From positions 5,642,001 to 5,706,000 of the forward strand of contig NZ_CP036175.1 of assembly GCF_003261575.2 (NCBI RefSeq): DNA of 64,000 bases, given 5' to 3'. Below, one piece after another: positions 1 to 8,906 of the stretch. The notes below the pieces were generated by a model. That model saw nothing but the letters and a program-made list of their open reading frames with translations, made no database searches and was not told where the DNA came from. How positions within the stretch are numbered: position 1 is the stretch's first letter; every line of letters begins with the position of its first letter. This stretch comes from Klebsiella huaxiensis. GTDB lineage: Bacteria; Pseudomonadota; Gammaproteobacteria; Enterobacterales; Enterobacteriaceae. Position numbers and translations under genes: made by a program.

Positions 1-82
1 AAACTACAACTCAAGACATCTAAACACCCCACCATGGTGCATAATAATAACAGAAATACTTCTAACCGTAAGGATACATGAT

Positions 83-120
83 AAAAAATGGTTACCACAG
101 CGGGGAGGTAACCATTTTTA
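83..120 (-). terminator. Rho-independent terminator after golB
   Basis: Inverted repeat with arms AAAAATGGTTACC and GGTAACCATTTTT around an approximately 9-base loop. T-runs flank both sides, so it could work in both directions. It lies 6 bases past the stop of the minus-strand metal-binding gene. Confidence 0.8.
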
Positions 121-125
121 GTTAA

Positions 126-317
126 CTACTCTCTCGGAGGAAAACCTGCCTCACGTAAAGCATTAGCAACTTGTTCAGTAGATAAAGAAGTTTTCACTTC
201 GATCTTACGAGTCGGTGGATCAGTTATGATACTTGCCTCAGGATCAATATTTTGAATCACTTTAGTCACTGTCCGGGCACATCCGCCGCATGTCATATTT
301 TCTAGATGTAATTGCAT
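126..317 (-). CDS. golB: GolB-like cytoplasmic metal-binding protein
   Basis: A 63-residue heavy-metal-associated (HMA) domain with the motif MTCGGCA; the metal-binding cysteines are C10 and C13. Length and sequence fit Salmonella GolB, the small gold/copper chaperone, including the C-terminal AGFPPRE. MerP and CopZ share the fold but match less well by eye. The start has an AGGA ribosome site 6-9 bases upstream. It is transcribed leftward from its own MerR-type promoter (349-379) and is separated from the RND genes by about 350 bases. Family knowledge: GolB binds Au(I)/Cu(I) in the cytoplasm under GolS control. Identity by recall, not search. Confidence 0.8.
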   Translation of the reverse strand: MQLHLENMTCGGCARTVTKVIQNIDPEASIITDPPTRKIEVKTSLSTEQVANALREAGFPPRE

Positions 318-348
318 ATATATATCCTATTTAGTTGTAGTAACTTCA

Positions 349-379
349 ATGATAGAACTTGCCACCGTTGTAAGGTCAA
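349..379 (-). promoter_or_regulatory. MerR-family (GolS/CueR-type) promoter of golB
   Basis: Read on the minus strand: -35 TTGACC (374-379), a 19-base spacer, and -10 TATCAT (349-354). The long spacer with an imperfect dyad (CCTTAC / GGCAAG) is the hallmark of promoters twisted open by MerR-family activators such as GolS and CueR. It lies about 30 bases upstream of golB. Confidence 0.7.
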
Positions 380-662
380 GCCCTATCGCCAAAAATTTTC
401 GTGCTTATATTCTCTGACTAAGCGTTTCACCTGAGGTGGGGATATATACTGCCCCAAAGTATTTCAAGTAAACCGTTCAGTTGTGCTTTCTGCCGGCTGT
501 CGGGCAACAAGACGAAGACGTAGCAGTCCTCGCAGTAAAAGAAGTGGTTGCCGCGCCGTAACCCCTTATCCCTACGACAATGCAATACGCGGGCGGTTTT
601 ATCCCTCCACCCACGTATTGCCGACCTTATCGCCAGACAGTGGCGTTAACCTGCCCGGAGAG
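380..662. other. Gene-free spacer between golB and gesC
   Basis: No convincing gene. It holds an RcnR/CsoR-like box at 447-461. An open frame on the plus strand running to a TAA near 568 (ending KEVVAAP) could be the tail of a lost gene, but nothing in it is recognisable. Confidence 0.4.
447..461. promoter_or_regulatory. RcnR/CsoR-like palindromic box
   Basis: TACTGCCCCAAAGTA has the form TACT-G/C tract-AGTA known for RcnR-family (nickel/cobalt) sites, but with a tract of only four C/G instead of six. No rcnR/rcnA or frmR gene is next to it, so it may be a leftover of a lost metal locus or a chance match. Confidence 0.3.
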
Positions 663-2132
663 TTATGGCTTAGCCGGAGAGCTTTCTGTCCATCCGCCCC
701 CCAGCGCTTTATACAAATTGACCAAATTGCTCATTCGCGCCAGTCGGGTCTGAACCAGAGTTTGCTGTGCACTGAACAGCGCTCGTTGCGCGTCAAGCTC
801 CGCCAGATTATCGTCAATACCGGCCCGGAAGCGCTGTGAGGCCAATTCATAGTTAGCCTGGCTGGCCTGCACCAACAATTGTTCTGAACGGAATTGATCG
901 TCCAGGGTTTGTCTGCCCGCCAGGCCATCAGCCACTTCGCGGAAGGCAACCTGAATCGCCTTCTCGTAATTCGCAATTTCGATGCGCTTTTGTACCTGGG
1001 CTAGGTCCAGATTGGCGCGCAGAGCGCCTCCCCGGAAAATAGGCAACGAGATTTGCGGAACAAAACTCCAGGCCGCTGACCCCGGCTCGAACAACCCGTC
1101 CAGACTCGAACTGGCCGTACCAGCCGATCCTGTCAAACTGATTGCCGGGAAAAATGCCGCGCGAGCGGCCCCGATATTGGCATTGGCCGCACGCAGTTGC
1201 TGCTCTGCCGCACGGACATCCGGACGACGCACCAGCAATTCTGCCGGCAAGCCCGCCGGCAACGCGGAAGGGATGATGTCATCGGGCAAGGTATTCGCCT
1301 TATCCAGGCTGGCCGAGAGTTCGGCCGTCAATGGCTGCCCTAAAAGCAAAACCAGTGCATTGCGATCCTGCGCCGCCACCCTCGTATAAGCAGCCTGACT
1401 GACTTCCGCAGTACGCAACGCAATCTCTGCGCGCCGCAAATCAATTTGCGTTGCATTACCCGCATCAAACAGCGCCTGGGTCAATGCGTAAGTCCTCTTT
1501 TGCGTGCTCAGCGTATCGTGAGCCAGTTGCAGCAACTCCTGATCCGCACGCAACGTCAGATAAGCGTTTGTCACCTCAGCGAGCAGGCTCAGCCTTGCCG
1601 CAATCCGTGTTTCATCCAACGCCAGGTACGTTGCCAGCGCCCGATCGCTGAGGCTACGAACCCGTCCCCACAAATCCAGCTCCCAGGCTGACACCGCACC
1701 ATTAACGTCATAACTCCGCGTTATCTGCGTTGTACCACTCGGGCTGACATCTGCGGGCAGACGCTGCACGGTAGCGCCCGCATCCACATTCAGTGTTGGC
1801 AACATATCGGCACGACGGATCCGGTACTGAGCCCGCGCGGCCTCAACATCCAGCACCGACTTGCGCAGATCGCGGTTGTTTGCCAACGCGACCTCAAGTA
1901 ATTGTTGCAACAACGGATCACGATAGAAATCGCGCCAACCGATATCAGCCACGGCAGTCTGAGCCGCTGAAACTGTTCCCTGAGCATAAGCCGCTCCCGA
2001 AGGATAGCTTGAGCTCGTTGGTGCAGAAGGCCGTTCGTAGTCCGGCGCCATAGTACAACCGGCCAATACCAGCGCCATCGCCAGCACCGAGAGTTTATTA
2101 ATACGATGGTTCATTTCATACTCTGCTTTCAT
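663..2132 (-). CDS. gesC: GesC-like outer-membrane efflux lipoprotein (OprM/NodT family)
   Basis: Outer-membrane channel of a tripartite RND pump; about 489 residues, typical for OprM/NodT. A type II signal peptide with lipobox LAGC precedes TMAPDYERP, the usual opening of this family. Two repeats of long alpha-hairpin segments follow, with the conserved LLVRRPDVRAAE motif in the second half. I chose the ATG at 2132 because GGAGAG sits 6 bases ahead. ATGs at 2153 (overlapping the gesB stop as ATGA) and at 2114 are alternatives. It is the last gene of gesABC. A cysteine-anchored TolC-like protein encoded with its pump means the system need not borrow TolC. Best match by recall is Salmonella GesC/MdsC. 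Confidence 0.8.
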   Translation of the reverse strand: MKAEYEMNHRINKLSVLAMALVLAGCTMAPDYERPSAPTSSSYPSGAAYAQGTVSAAQTAVADIGWRDFYRDPLLQQLLEVALANNRDLRKSVLDVEAARAQYRIRRADMLPTLNVDAGATVQRLPADVSPSGTTQITRSYDVNGAVSAWELDLWGRVRSLSDRALATYLALDETRIAARLSLLAEVTNAYLTLRADQELLQLAHDTLSTQKRTYALTQALFDAGNATQIDLRRAEIALRTAEVSQAAYTRVAAQDRNALVLLLGQPLTAELSASLDKANTLPDDIIPSALPAGLPAELLVRRPDVRAAEQQLRAANANIGAARAAFFPAISLTGSAGTASSSLDGLFEPGSAAWSFVPQISLPIFRGGALRANLDLAQVQKRIEIANYEKAIQVAFREVADGLAGRQTLDDQFRSEQLLVQASQANYELASQRFRAGIDDNLAELDAQRALFSAQQTLVQTRLARMSNLVNLYKALGGGWTESSPAKP

Positions 2133-2149
2133 TATTCTCTCTCCGCCCG

Positions 2150-5100
2150 TCATGGCCGTGAATCACTGATTGCCCGCTGTGCCTGCTTGATTTCCCGGCG
2201 AATAACCAGCTTACGGACCACGACATAGAACACTGGCGTCAACAAGAGTCCGAACAGCGTCACCCCCAGCATCCCGGCAAACACGGCAATCCCCATGGCA
2301 TGACGCATTTCCGCACCGGCACCGCTCGCGATCACCAAAGGCACAACCCCCGCAATAAATGCCAACGAGGTCATCAGTATCGGGCGCAGACGCAGGCGAG
2401 CGGCCTCCAGCACAGCAGCCAGAGGATCGACGCCTTCACTCTCTCTGGCGCGAGCGAACTCGACGATCAGGATTGCGTTTTTCGCCGCCAGTCCCACCAG
2501 CACCACAAAACCAATCTGCGTGAAGATGTTGTTATCTCCATTCGATAGCCAAACCCCGGCGATCGCGGAAAGTAATGCCATTGGGGCAATTAACAGCACC
2601 GCAAACGGCAGCGACCAGCTGTTGTATTGTGCGGCCAGGATCAGGAACGCCAGGAACACCGCCAACGGGAAGATATACAGCGCCGAGTTGCCAGTCTGCT
2701 TCTCCTGGTAAGTCAGATCGGTCCATTCGTATGTCATTCCCTCAGGCAGCGTTTCACTAACGATCTTCTCAATAGCTGCCGTTGCCTGTCCGGAGGAGTA
2801 GCCAGGCGCTGCGCCACCGGTAATATCCGCCGACGGATAACCGTTGTAACGCATAACACGGTCTGGTCCAGAGGTACGGGTAATGTTCACCAGCGTTCCC
2901 AGTGGGATCATGTCACCCGCGGCATTACGCACTTTAAGCAACCCGATATCTTCAGGCTGCATACGGAATTGCGCATCCGCCTGAGTGATCACCCGATACG
3001 TACGACCGAAGCGGTTAAAGTCATTTACATACAGCGACCCCAGATTCACCTGCAACGTATCAAAGATATCGGTCAGTGCGACGCCCTGAGACTTGGCTTT
3101 GACGCGGTCGATATCAACCTGCAACTGAGGTGCGTTGGTCTGGAAACTGGCCATCATCCCTGCCAGTTCAGGAGCCTGCATGGCCTTCGCCATAACCATC
3201 CCTTGAACACGGGTCAGCTCTTCAAAGCCAAGCCCTGCCCGGTCTTCGATCTGGAGTTTAAATCCTCCCATGCTGCCCAGCCCCGGTACCGGTGGTGGCG
3301 GGAAGATCCCGACAAAACCGTCAGGTATCTGGCTAAATTTCCCCATCAGGCTACCGGCAATAGCCTCGGCAGACAGCGAAGGATCCTTACGTTCACTGAA
3401 GGGTTTCAGCATGGTAAACATCAATGCGGAGTTAGGCATGTTAGGGCCGTTTACCGACAACCCAGGAAACGCCACGACGCTTTCCACTCCAGGTTCCGCC
3501 AGCGCAATTCGGGACATCTCTTTCACTACGGCTTCCGTGCGATCCAACGAGGCGCCGGAAGGCAATTGAGCAATCCCAACCAGATAGTATTTGTCCTGAG
3601 CGGGCACAAAACCGTTAGGAACCTGCTGGAACCCCAACAGTGTCAGGCCCAGGAAACCGGCATACAGCACCAGCACGATGATACTGCCGCGTACGGCCCG
3701 GCGGACTGCGCCAACGTAGTTGTTCGACAATCTATCGAAGAAAGCGTTAAAGCGACGGAAGAAACCACCGAATACGCGATCCATGATGCGCGTCAACCTG
3801 TCGGCCTGCGCCATATCCTGATGGGGTCTAAGCAGAACCGATGCCAGCGCCGGCGACAACGTCAACGAGTTGATCGCAGACAAGATCGTCGAAATGGCGA
3901 TGGTCAGCGCGAACTGGCGATAGAACTCCCCCTGCAATCCTGACAGGAACGCAGAAGGAATAAACACAGCAGCCAAAACGGAAGTAATGGCTAAAATAGG
4001 GCCAGTCACCTCGTCCATGGCCCTTCTTGCCGCTTCTTTCGGAGAACGGCCCTGTGCAATATGCCGTTCGACGTTTTCAACCACCACAATGGCATCATCG
4101 ACAACGATACCAATCGATAACACCAGACCAAACAACGACAGCGTGTTGAGCGAAAAGCCGAACAAATACATGAGGGCGAAAGTACCGACCAACGAAATAG
4201 GTACCGCGACCAGAGGGATGATCGAAGCCCGCCAGGTTTGCAGGAACAGCATCACCACCAGTACCACCAACACCGTCGCCTCCAGCAACGTCATTGCCAC
4301 TGATTTCAACGAGGCGCTGACAAACACTGTCGGGTCATAAGCGATACGGTATTCGATACCTTCCGGGAAGTTGGCCTGCAGCCTCGCCATCGTCGCCCGA
4401 ACCGAGGCAGAGACGTCCAGCGCATTGGCGCCTGGCGTCATAACGATGTGCATACCCACGGCATTTTTATCGTCCAGCAGGCTGCGCAGGGAATAGTTGT
4501 CCGATCCCAATTCCAGACGCGCAACATCGCGCAGGCGGGTAACCTGCCCGTCAGCGCCAGCTTTGATCACGATATCGCCAAACTGCTCAACGGTGGTCAG
4601 ACGCCCCTGGGCATTGATACTGACTTCGAAGGCTGAGGAGCTGTTCGGCTGTTGACCGACAGAACCGGCCGCGACCTGGACATTCTGCTCACGAATTGCT
4701 GCGGTCACATCACTGGCCGTCAAACCGCGGGAAGCGACTTTGGTCGGATCCAGCCAGACGCGCATCGCGTATTCACCCTCGCCCCCAAGCGTGACGCTGG
4801 CAATACCTGGCAAGCGTGATAGCTCATCACGCACGTTCAACATGGCATAGTTGGAAACATAAAGCGGATCGTAGCGATCGCCCTGTGCAAATATATGCAC
4901 AACCATGAGGATATCCGGTGACGTTTTCTCCGTCACGACACCGATCTGCTGCACCTCAGTCGGCAAGCGCGGCAAGGCCCGAGAAACCCGGTTCTGCACC
5001 TGAATCTGCGCAATATCGGGGTCGGTTCCCTGCCGGAATGAAATCGTCAAGACCATTCGACCGTCGGCAGACATCTGGGAACTCATGTACAACATGCCTT

Positions 5101-5323
5101 CCACCCCGTTGATTGCCTGTTCCAGTGGAGCAGCAACGGTGTCAGCAATCACCTTAGGGTTAGCACCAGGGTAGCTTGCCGAAACCTGCACGGTAGGCGG
5201 TGTTACCGATGGGTATTCACTCAGCGGAAGCTGAAAGAAAGCCAGAGCGCCAGCTATCAGCATAAACACCGATAACACAATCGCGAAAATAGGCCGCTGG
5301 ATGAAGAAGTGTGGGAATTTCAT
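2150..5323 (-). CDS. gesB: GesB-like RND efflux transporter, inner-membrane pump
   Basis: A 1057-residue HAE-1 type RND proton antiporter, full length for the family. It opens FFIQRPIFAIVLSVFM (TM1) and has two large periplasmic loops and the TM4 segment GIVVDDAIVVVENVERH with the paired aspartates of the proton relay. The C-terminal repeat carries GLAAKNAILIVEFA. It takes substrates from the periplasm or inner membrane and passes them to GesC via GesA. The closest protein I can recall is Salmonella GesB/MdsB (gold and multidrug export); OqxB/MexF-type pumps are more distant. The start ATG overlaps the gesA stop by one base (TAATG), and the gene is co-transcribed with gesA and gesC. Confidence 0.82.
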   Translation of the reverse strand: MKFPHFFIQRPIFAIVLSVFMLIAGALAFFQLPLSEYPSVTPPTVQVSASYPGANPKVIADTVAAPLEQAINGVEGMLYMSSQMSADGRMVLTISFRQGTDPDIAQIQVQNRVSRALPRLPTEVQQIGVVTEKTSPDILMVVHIFAQGDRYDPLYVSNYAMLNVRDELSRLPGIASVTLGGEGEYAMRVWLDPTKVASRGLTASDVTAAIREQNVQVAAGSVGQQPNSSSAFEVSINAQGRLTTVEQFGDIVIKAGADGQVTRLRDVARLELGSDNYSLRSLLDDKNAVGMHIVMTPGANALDVSASVRATMARLQANFPEGIEYRIAYDPTVFVSASLKSVAMTLLEATVLVVLVVMLFLQTWRASIIPLVAVPISLVGTFALMYLFGFSLNTLSLFGLVLSIGIVVDDAIVVVENVERHIAQGRSPKEAARRAMDEVTGPILAITSVLAAVFIPSAFLSGLQGEFYRQFALTIAISTILSAINSLTLSPALASVLLRPHQDMAQADRLTRIMDRVFGGFFRRFNAFFDRLSNNYVGAVRRAVRGSIIVLVLYAGFLGLTLLGFQQVPNGFVPAQDKYYLVGIAQLPSGASLDRTEAVVKEMSRIALAEPGVESVVAFPGLSVNGPNMPNSALMFTMLKPFSERKDPSLSAEAIAGSLMGKFSQIPDGFVGIFPPPPVPGLGSMGGFKLQIEDRAGLGFEELTRVQGMVMAKAMQAPELAGMMASFQTNAPQLQVDIDRVKAKSQGVALTDIFDTLQVNLGSLYVNDFNRFGRTYRVITQADAQFRMQPEDIGLLKVRNAAGDMIPLGTLVNITRTSGPDRVMRYNGYPSADITGGAAPGYSSGQATAAIEKIVSETLPEGMTYEWTDLTYQEKQTGNSALYIFPLAVFLAFLILAAQYNSWSLPFAVLLIAPMALLSAIAGVWLSNGDNNIFTQIGFVVLVGLAAKNAILIVEFARARESEGVDPLAAVLEAARLRLRPILMTSLAFIAGVVPLVIASGAGAEMRHAMGIAVFAGMLGVTLFGLLLTPVFYVVVRKLVIRREIKQAQRAISDSRP

Positions 5324-6537
5324 TATTGGCCTCCCCCTTCAACGGAGCCGGCTTTTTCCCCCTCGCTAACCGACGCGCCAGAAGCCTGCATCGGGGTCAA
5401 ACGCGGCGTCACCGCCATACCGGGACGCACCAGCCCCTTGATAATAATGTTCTCACCGGCTTTCAGGCCACTCTTGACCACGCGCAAACCATCAACCACC
5501 GCGCCCAGCTCAATCGGGCGATACTGCGCCTTATTATCCGCACCCACCACCAGGACATAGTTGCGTCCCTGATCGCTCCCTATCGCCTGATCGTCAATCA
5601 GAATCGCCTGATGTGCCGCACCGGTGGCCAGCTGCACGCGGGCAAAGGCACCTGGCGTCAGTTTCCCATCGTCGTTAGGGATTACGGCACGTACCCTGAC
5701 AGTACCGGTACTACGATCGATCTGATTCCCGACAAAATCGAGCGTTCCCTGATGCGGGAAACCTTTTTCTGTCGCCAGCCCAACATGCACGGGTAAACGC
5801 TCTTCCACCTTGTTAACTGCGTCAGGACGTGCCTTGCTGACTGAATTAAGGAACGTCGCTTCGTCAATATCAAAGTAAGCGTATAGCGGATTGACGGAAA
5901 CAATCGTTGTCAATAGCGTCGCAGATCCCGTACCACCGCCGCTGACCAGATTTCCCTCAGTCACCAGCATGCGATCCACGCGGCCGGTAATCGGTGCCAC
6001 CACGCGCGAATAAGACAAGTCCAGTTTCGCCGCCGCAACCTCGGCCTTTGCAGCCTGCACCTCAGCCTGACGAGCATGACGTGTAGAAGCGGCGTCATCG
6101 TAATCTTTCCGGGATACCGCGCCATTGTTCACCAGCCGACCAACTCGTTCAAAATCGCGATTGGCCTGGATAGCCAGCGCTTCTGCCTGCTTGAGTCGTG
6201 CTTGCGCGCTGTCAAGAGCCACCTGGAATGGACGAGGATCAATTTGGAACAGCAGCTGCCCCTGACGCACCATGCTGCCTTCAGGTACGCTGACAGCGTC
6301 GATGGTACCGCCAACGCGTGGGCGTAGCTCTACGGTTTTTGGGGCCGCCAATGAACCGGTAAACTCTGCCGAAGGGACTATCTGACGCGAGAGCACTTCG
6401 GCTACGGGAACCTGGGGAGCCATAGGTGCGGCCGCTGCGGCCGGCTCATCGTTGCCGCCACTATCCCGGGCAAACGCAATCCCGGCAGTGGCGATGATTG
6501 CGGCCGACACAATCAGAACCCCAATTTTCATTTTCAT
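5323..6537 (-). CDS. gesA: GesA-like periplasmic membrane-fusion protein
   Basis: Adaptor of the RND pump, 404 residues. An N-terminal membrane/signal segment is followed by an Ala-rich linker, the first half of the lipoyl domain (LRPRVGGTIDAVSVPEGSMV), a coiled-coil hairpin rich in Ala/Glu/Gln around residues 105-170, the second lipoyl half (VVAPITGRVDR), then beta-barrel and membrane-proximal domains. The ATG at 6537 has AGGA about 9 bases upstream; the longer ATG at 6561 does not look better. First gene of gesABC, directly behind the 19-bp-spacer promoter at 6609-6639. Confidence 0.8.
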   Translation of the reverse strand: MKMKIGVLIVSAAIIATAGIAFARDSGGNDEPAAAAAPMAPQVPVAEVLSRQIVPSAEFTGSLAAPKTVELRPRVGGTIDAVSVPEGSMVRQGQLLFQIDPRPFQVALDSAQARLKQAEALAIQANRDFERVGRLVNNGAVSRKDYDDAASTRHARQAEVQAAKAEVAAAKLDLSYSRVVAPITGRVDRMLVTEGNLVSGGGTGSATLLTTIVSVNPLYAYFDIDEATFLNSVSKARPDAVNKVEERLPVHVGLATEKGFPHQGTLDFVGNQIDRSTGTVRVRAVIPNDDGKLTPGAFARVQLATGAAHQAILIDDQAIGSDQGRNYVLVVGADNKAQYRPIELGAVVDGLRVVKSGLKAGENIIIKGLVRPGMAVTPRLTPMQASGASVSEGEKAGSVEGGGQ

Positions 6538-6608
6538 AACAGTGATCCTTTCATACGCCACAGGCAGCCCCGGCCCATCCGAAAACGGCGCTGTAGCAAT
6601 TTCTTACA

Positions 6609-6639
6609 AGGCTAAAGGTTGATGTTACTGGAAGGTCAA
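6609..6639 (-). promoter_or_regulatory. MerR-family (GolS-type) promoter of gesABC
   Basis: Minus-strand -35 TTGACC (6634-6639), a 19-base spacer beginning TTCCAGTAAC, and -10 TAGCCT (6609-6614). TTGACCTTCCAGT is the typical left half of CueR/GolS operators. It sits about 70 bases upstream of the gesA start. The same architecture lies ahead of golB, so one MerR-type regulator probably controls both. Confidence 0.75.
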
Positions 6640-6726
6640 GCACACCAATTAAAAAAAATGAAAAACATCCAATCAGGCTTAATTAATATTTAATGTGTAA
6701 GCGTTAAACGAGCGCCGTATTGACGA

Positions 6727-6840
6727 TTATTTATCGGGAAGAACCACGTTCCATGGAAGTAGTTCGGCCACTTTGTTGCTGGACTACTCCGGTAGTATGC
6801 TCAAGATATGGCGAAGGTAGTGACCCATGCAGCAATTGAG
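6727..6840 (-). pseudogene. IS66-family transposase (TnpC) C-terminal remnant
   Basis: Minus-strand reading gives YLRHILSILPE, a stop codon, then SSNKVAELLPWNVVLPDK and TAA (6727-6729). This is the characteristic C-terminus of IS66 TnpC (YLRHVL..LPEWPSNRVDELLPWN). The in-frame stop and the lack of any upstream catalytic part show it is a dead fragment. Confidence 0.75.
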
Positions 6841-7062
6841 CTCACCGCTGAAGACTCACGCCAGACCTTCCCCCTTCTCCCGGGATAGCCGCCTGCGGCA
6901 GCATGTCATTCGTCATCGCGCTGCCAACCTGACCATTCAGAACCAGCGGCACAACATGCCGCATTTCTTTACGCAACTGGCTGATTTGCTAGCGCGGGAC
7001 CAGCAGATGATTGGTAGGTGCTTGGCTGTCCGCGTGTCTCCGGGGTCAGACACTGACCTTTA

Positions 7063-7260
7063 CTGACAGCTGGCGGCCCCCATTAAGGTCGGAACCACAG
7101 TACTTGGCGGGCTGTGCTGCAGGCGCTGATACTGCCCCAGTACCAGTTCGGCGCTGTTCAGAACATTTAGCATCCAGAACGGGGACATGTCTGCCATGCG
7201 CTCGTTACTATAGGGCAGGATCGTCTACCGGGGTGGGGTCAGTCCATCAACGGCTCGGAA
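7063..7260 (-). pseudogene. Type VI secretion TssK-like fragment
   Basis: Minus-strand frame reads TILPYSNERMADMSPFWMLN, then VLNSAELVLGQYQ, then PTLMGAAS before a stop; a one-base shift then continues QLSV. The pattern PFW-LN-.NS followed by a conserved Leu/Ala/Gly helix resembles the baseplate protein TssK (TPFWLL..NS and LAG.LATF). A stop lies just upstream (near 7225). The neighbouring tssB fragment on the same strand supports a T6SS origin. Without a search this is a reasoned guess. Confidence 0.4.
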
Positions 7261-7385
7261 GTGTCTAGATTACCCGTGGCGATTCAAGAAGGTTGAATAT
7301 GATTCCCGACTCATTAATGGAACGCTGCATGATGTTATGCATTACGGGTTGACATTACGATGTGACGGGCCGGGTTAGCTGTATG

Positions 7386-7868
7386 GAGCCTGTACACAAG
7401 TTTGTGTAATTGCCTGATTTTGATATGTTCAATTCAACATCAAAAGCAGGTTACTTTATGGACGAAAAACAGTTGTAGGCTCTGGCTAACGAACTGACCA
7501 AAAATCTCAAAACCCCTGACGATCTCAACCAGTTCGATCGCCTGCTGAAAAAAATCAACGTTGAGCGCCGCCTCAACGCCGAAATGCTCCATCACCTCGG
7601 CTACGGTAAACATCAGTCTAAACCGGGTGCCAACTCCCGCAACGGCTATTTCACAAAAACCGTTACCACCGGCGATGGCCCGCTGGAACTGCGTACGCCG
7701 TGCGATCGTGACGGCTCCTTCGAGCCCCAACTGGTGAAGAAAAACCAGACCCGGATCACCGGGATGGATAACCAAATCCTGTCACTGTACGCCAAAGGGA
7801 TGACCACCCGTGAGATAGTGGCTGCGTTCAAAGAGTTGTATGACGCGGATGTCTCACCGACGCTGGTA
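7386..7868 (+). mobile_element. 5' fragment of an IS256-family element (IS1414/ISEc39-like) with broken transposase
   Basis: The left end begins near GAGCCTGTACACAAGTTTGT. The transposase would start at 7458 (MDEKQL) but meets TAG at 7476-7478. The same frame then continues ALANELTKNLKTPDDL through TGMDNQILSLYAKGMTTREI to DADVSPTLV, the N-terminal third of an IS256-type (Mutator-class) transposase. The sequence stops abruptly near 7868, where a tssB remnant begins. The catalytic DDE region and right end are missing, so the element cannot move on its own. Confidence 0.8.
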
Positions 7869-8170
7869 GTCCTTCATGCTCCGGAAGGTCAGACTGATGT
7901 TGTCTTCACTGCCATCATCAGCAAGCGTGTTTTTAACGGTAAGATTGACTTTTGGGGAATATTCAGAAATGACAGAATCACAATTATTTTTATTCAAATC
8001 AACTTTTTTGCGCTCAGACAAGGGGCAGACTCCTGACCATTACTGAAGTCGCCCGCCACGAGCAATTTCAGGGGGAGCTCCGTTTTCTTGCTCGCACCAC
8101 CGGTATGCAAATCAAGTTTTAAATTAATACGCGCTTTAGGGATTTCGGACTGAAAGGAAGAATTAGACAT
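7866..8170 (-). pseudogene. tssB: tssB (T6SS sheath subunit), frameshifted and truncated
   Basis: From an ATG at 8170 the minus strand reads MSNSSFQSEIPKARINLKLD, then KKTELPLKLLVAGDFSNGQES, the typical N-terminus of the contractile-sheath protein TssB/VipA. A one-base deletion near 8021-8025 breaks the frame. In the shifted frame the match continues PLSERKK, ISEYSPKVNLTVKNTLADDG and ISLTFRSMKDY, and ends at the IS256 fragment. About 100 of the usual 160-170 codons remain. An AGGGAC ribosome site precedes the start. The gene is not functional. Confidence 0.8.
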
Positions 8171-8906
8171 GGCTGTCCCTGTTCTATGGAGTGATAGAAA
8201 CGGTCAATGCCAGTGAAAAATAAATAAGAAAAAATTACCCAGCCAGAACAACTTTCCGGTTCGCGTCATCCGACGTAAATAAAAATCCCGGAACCAAAAA
8301 AAGCGGGCGCATTCCATCCACCAGCATGTCGACACTGTATTTTCTGGGTATTTGTCTGAAATGAAAAATTTCGGATAAGGCCCAATGGCTGGAGTTTGGG
8401 AACGTTCCCTGCCAGATCGAAAATGAAAAAATGTAACAAAGATTTACATTCCTGGCTTTTAACAAAAAAAATATCATCTTTCTGATTTATAAAAATTTTA
8501 CACCATAACCCTTCAGGCCCCGCGGGATAAGGATGTACAGAAAATGATCAATTTGGCTTAGGGTGTATATTTGTACAAAATATCACCAGTCACGTGAAAT
8601 ATCTGATTTTGTACTTTTATCAGAAATTGAGAAGCTGGACGTGACTGAGCATGTGAAAAACTGGCGACAGTTTCAGGTTTCCATCATTTCTTATTATTCA
8701 CGTAAACCGGGCTTATTTATTTTTTTTCAGATTAAAGGAATTGCAACGCCCGGACTTTACGCATATCTCATACCTGTACCAGCGATATGAATATCTCAGC
8801 CGCCGGTGCATTAGCGCGACCAGGAACAACACCCGTTCGGTTTACAGAAAGACAGACGTGGACAGTGATGAGCTTTGCTGCGGGTTGAGAACGGTTGTTT
8901 TACTGC
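8171..8906. other. AT-rich gene-free stretch between tssB remnant and island
   Basis: No recognisable gene. Open frames at 8235-8477 (minus) and 8563-8790 (plus, GTG start) lack ribosome sites and familiar sequence. The part next to 8170 may be the old leader/promoter of the T6SS operon. The left edge of the accessory island probably lies inside this stretch, but no attachment repeat could be identified. Confidence 0.4.

Noticed and set aside
2627..3943. 438-codon open frame on the plus strand opposite gesB
   Set aside because: Composition-driven shadow of gesB; no family sequence, no ribosome site.
2150..6537. OqxAB quinolone/olaquindox pump
   Set aside because: The pump carries its own outer-membrane lipoprotein gene and MerR-type promoter, and its N-terminus (FFIQRPIFAIVLSVFM) fits GesB better than OqxB as I recall them.
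8235..8477. 80-codon minus-strand frame upstream of tssB remnant
   Set aside because: No ribosome site and no similarity I can see; probably old promoter/leader DNA.
8563..8790. 75-codon plus-strand frame with GTG start
   Set aside because: No ribosome site, no recognisable sequence, lies in AT-rich wreckage next to a pseudogene.
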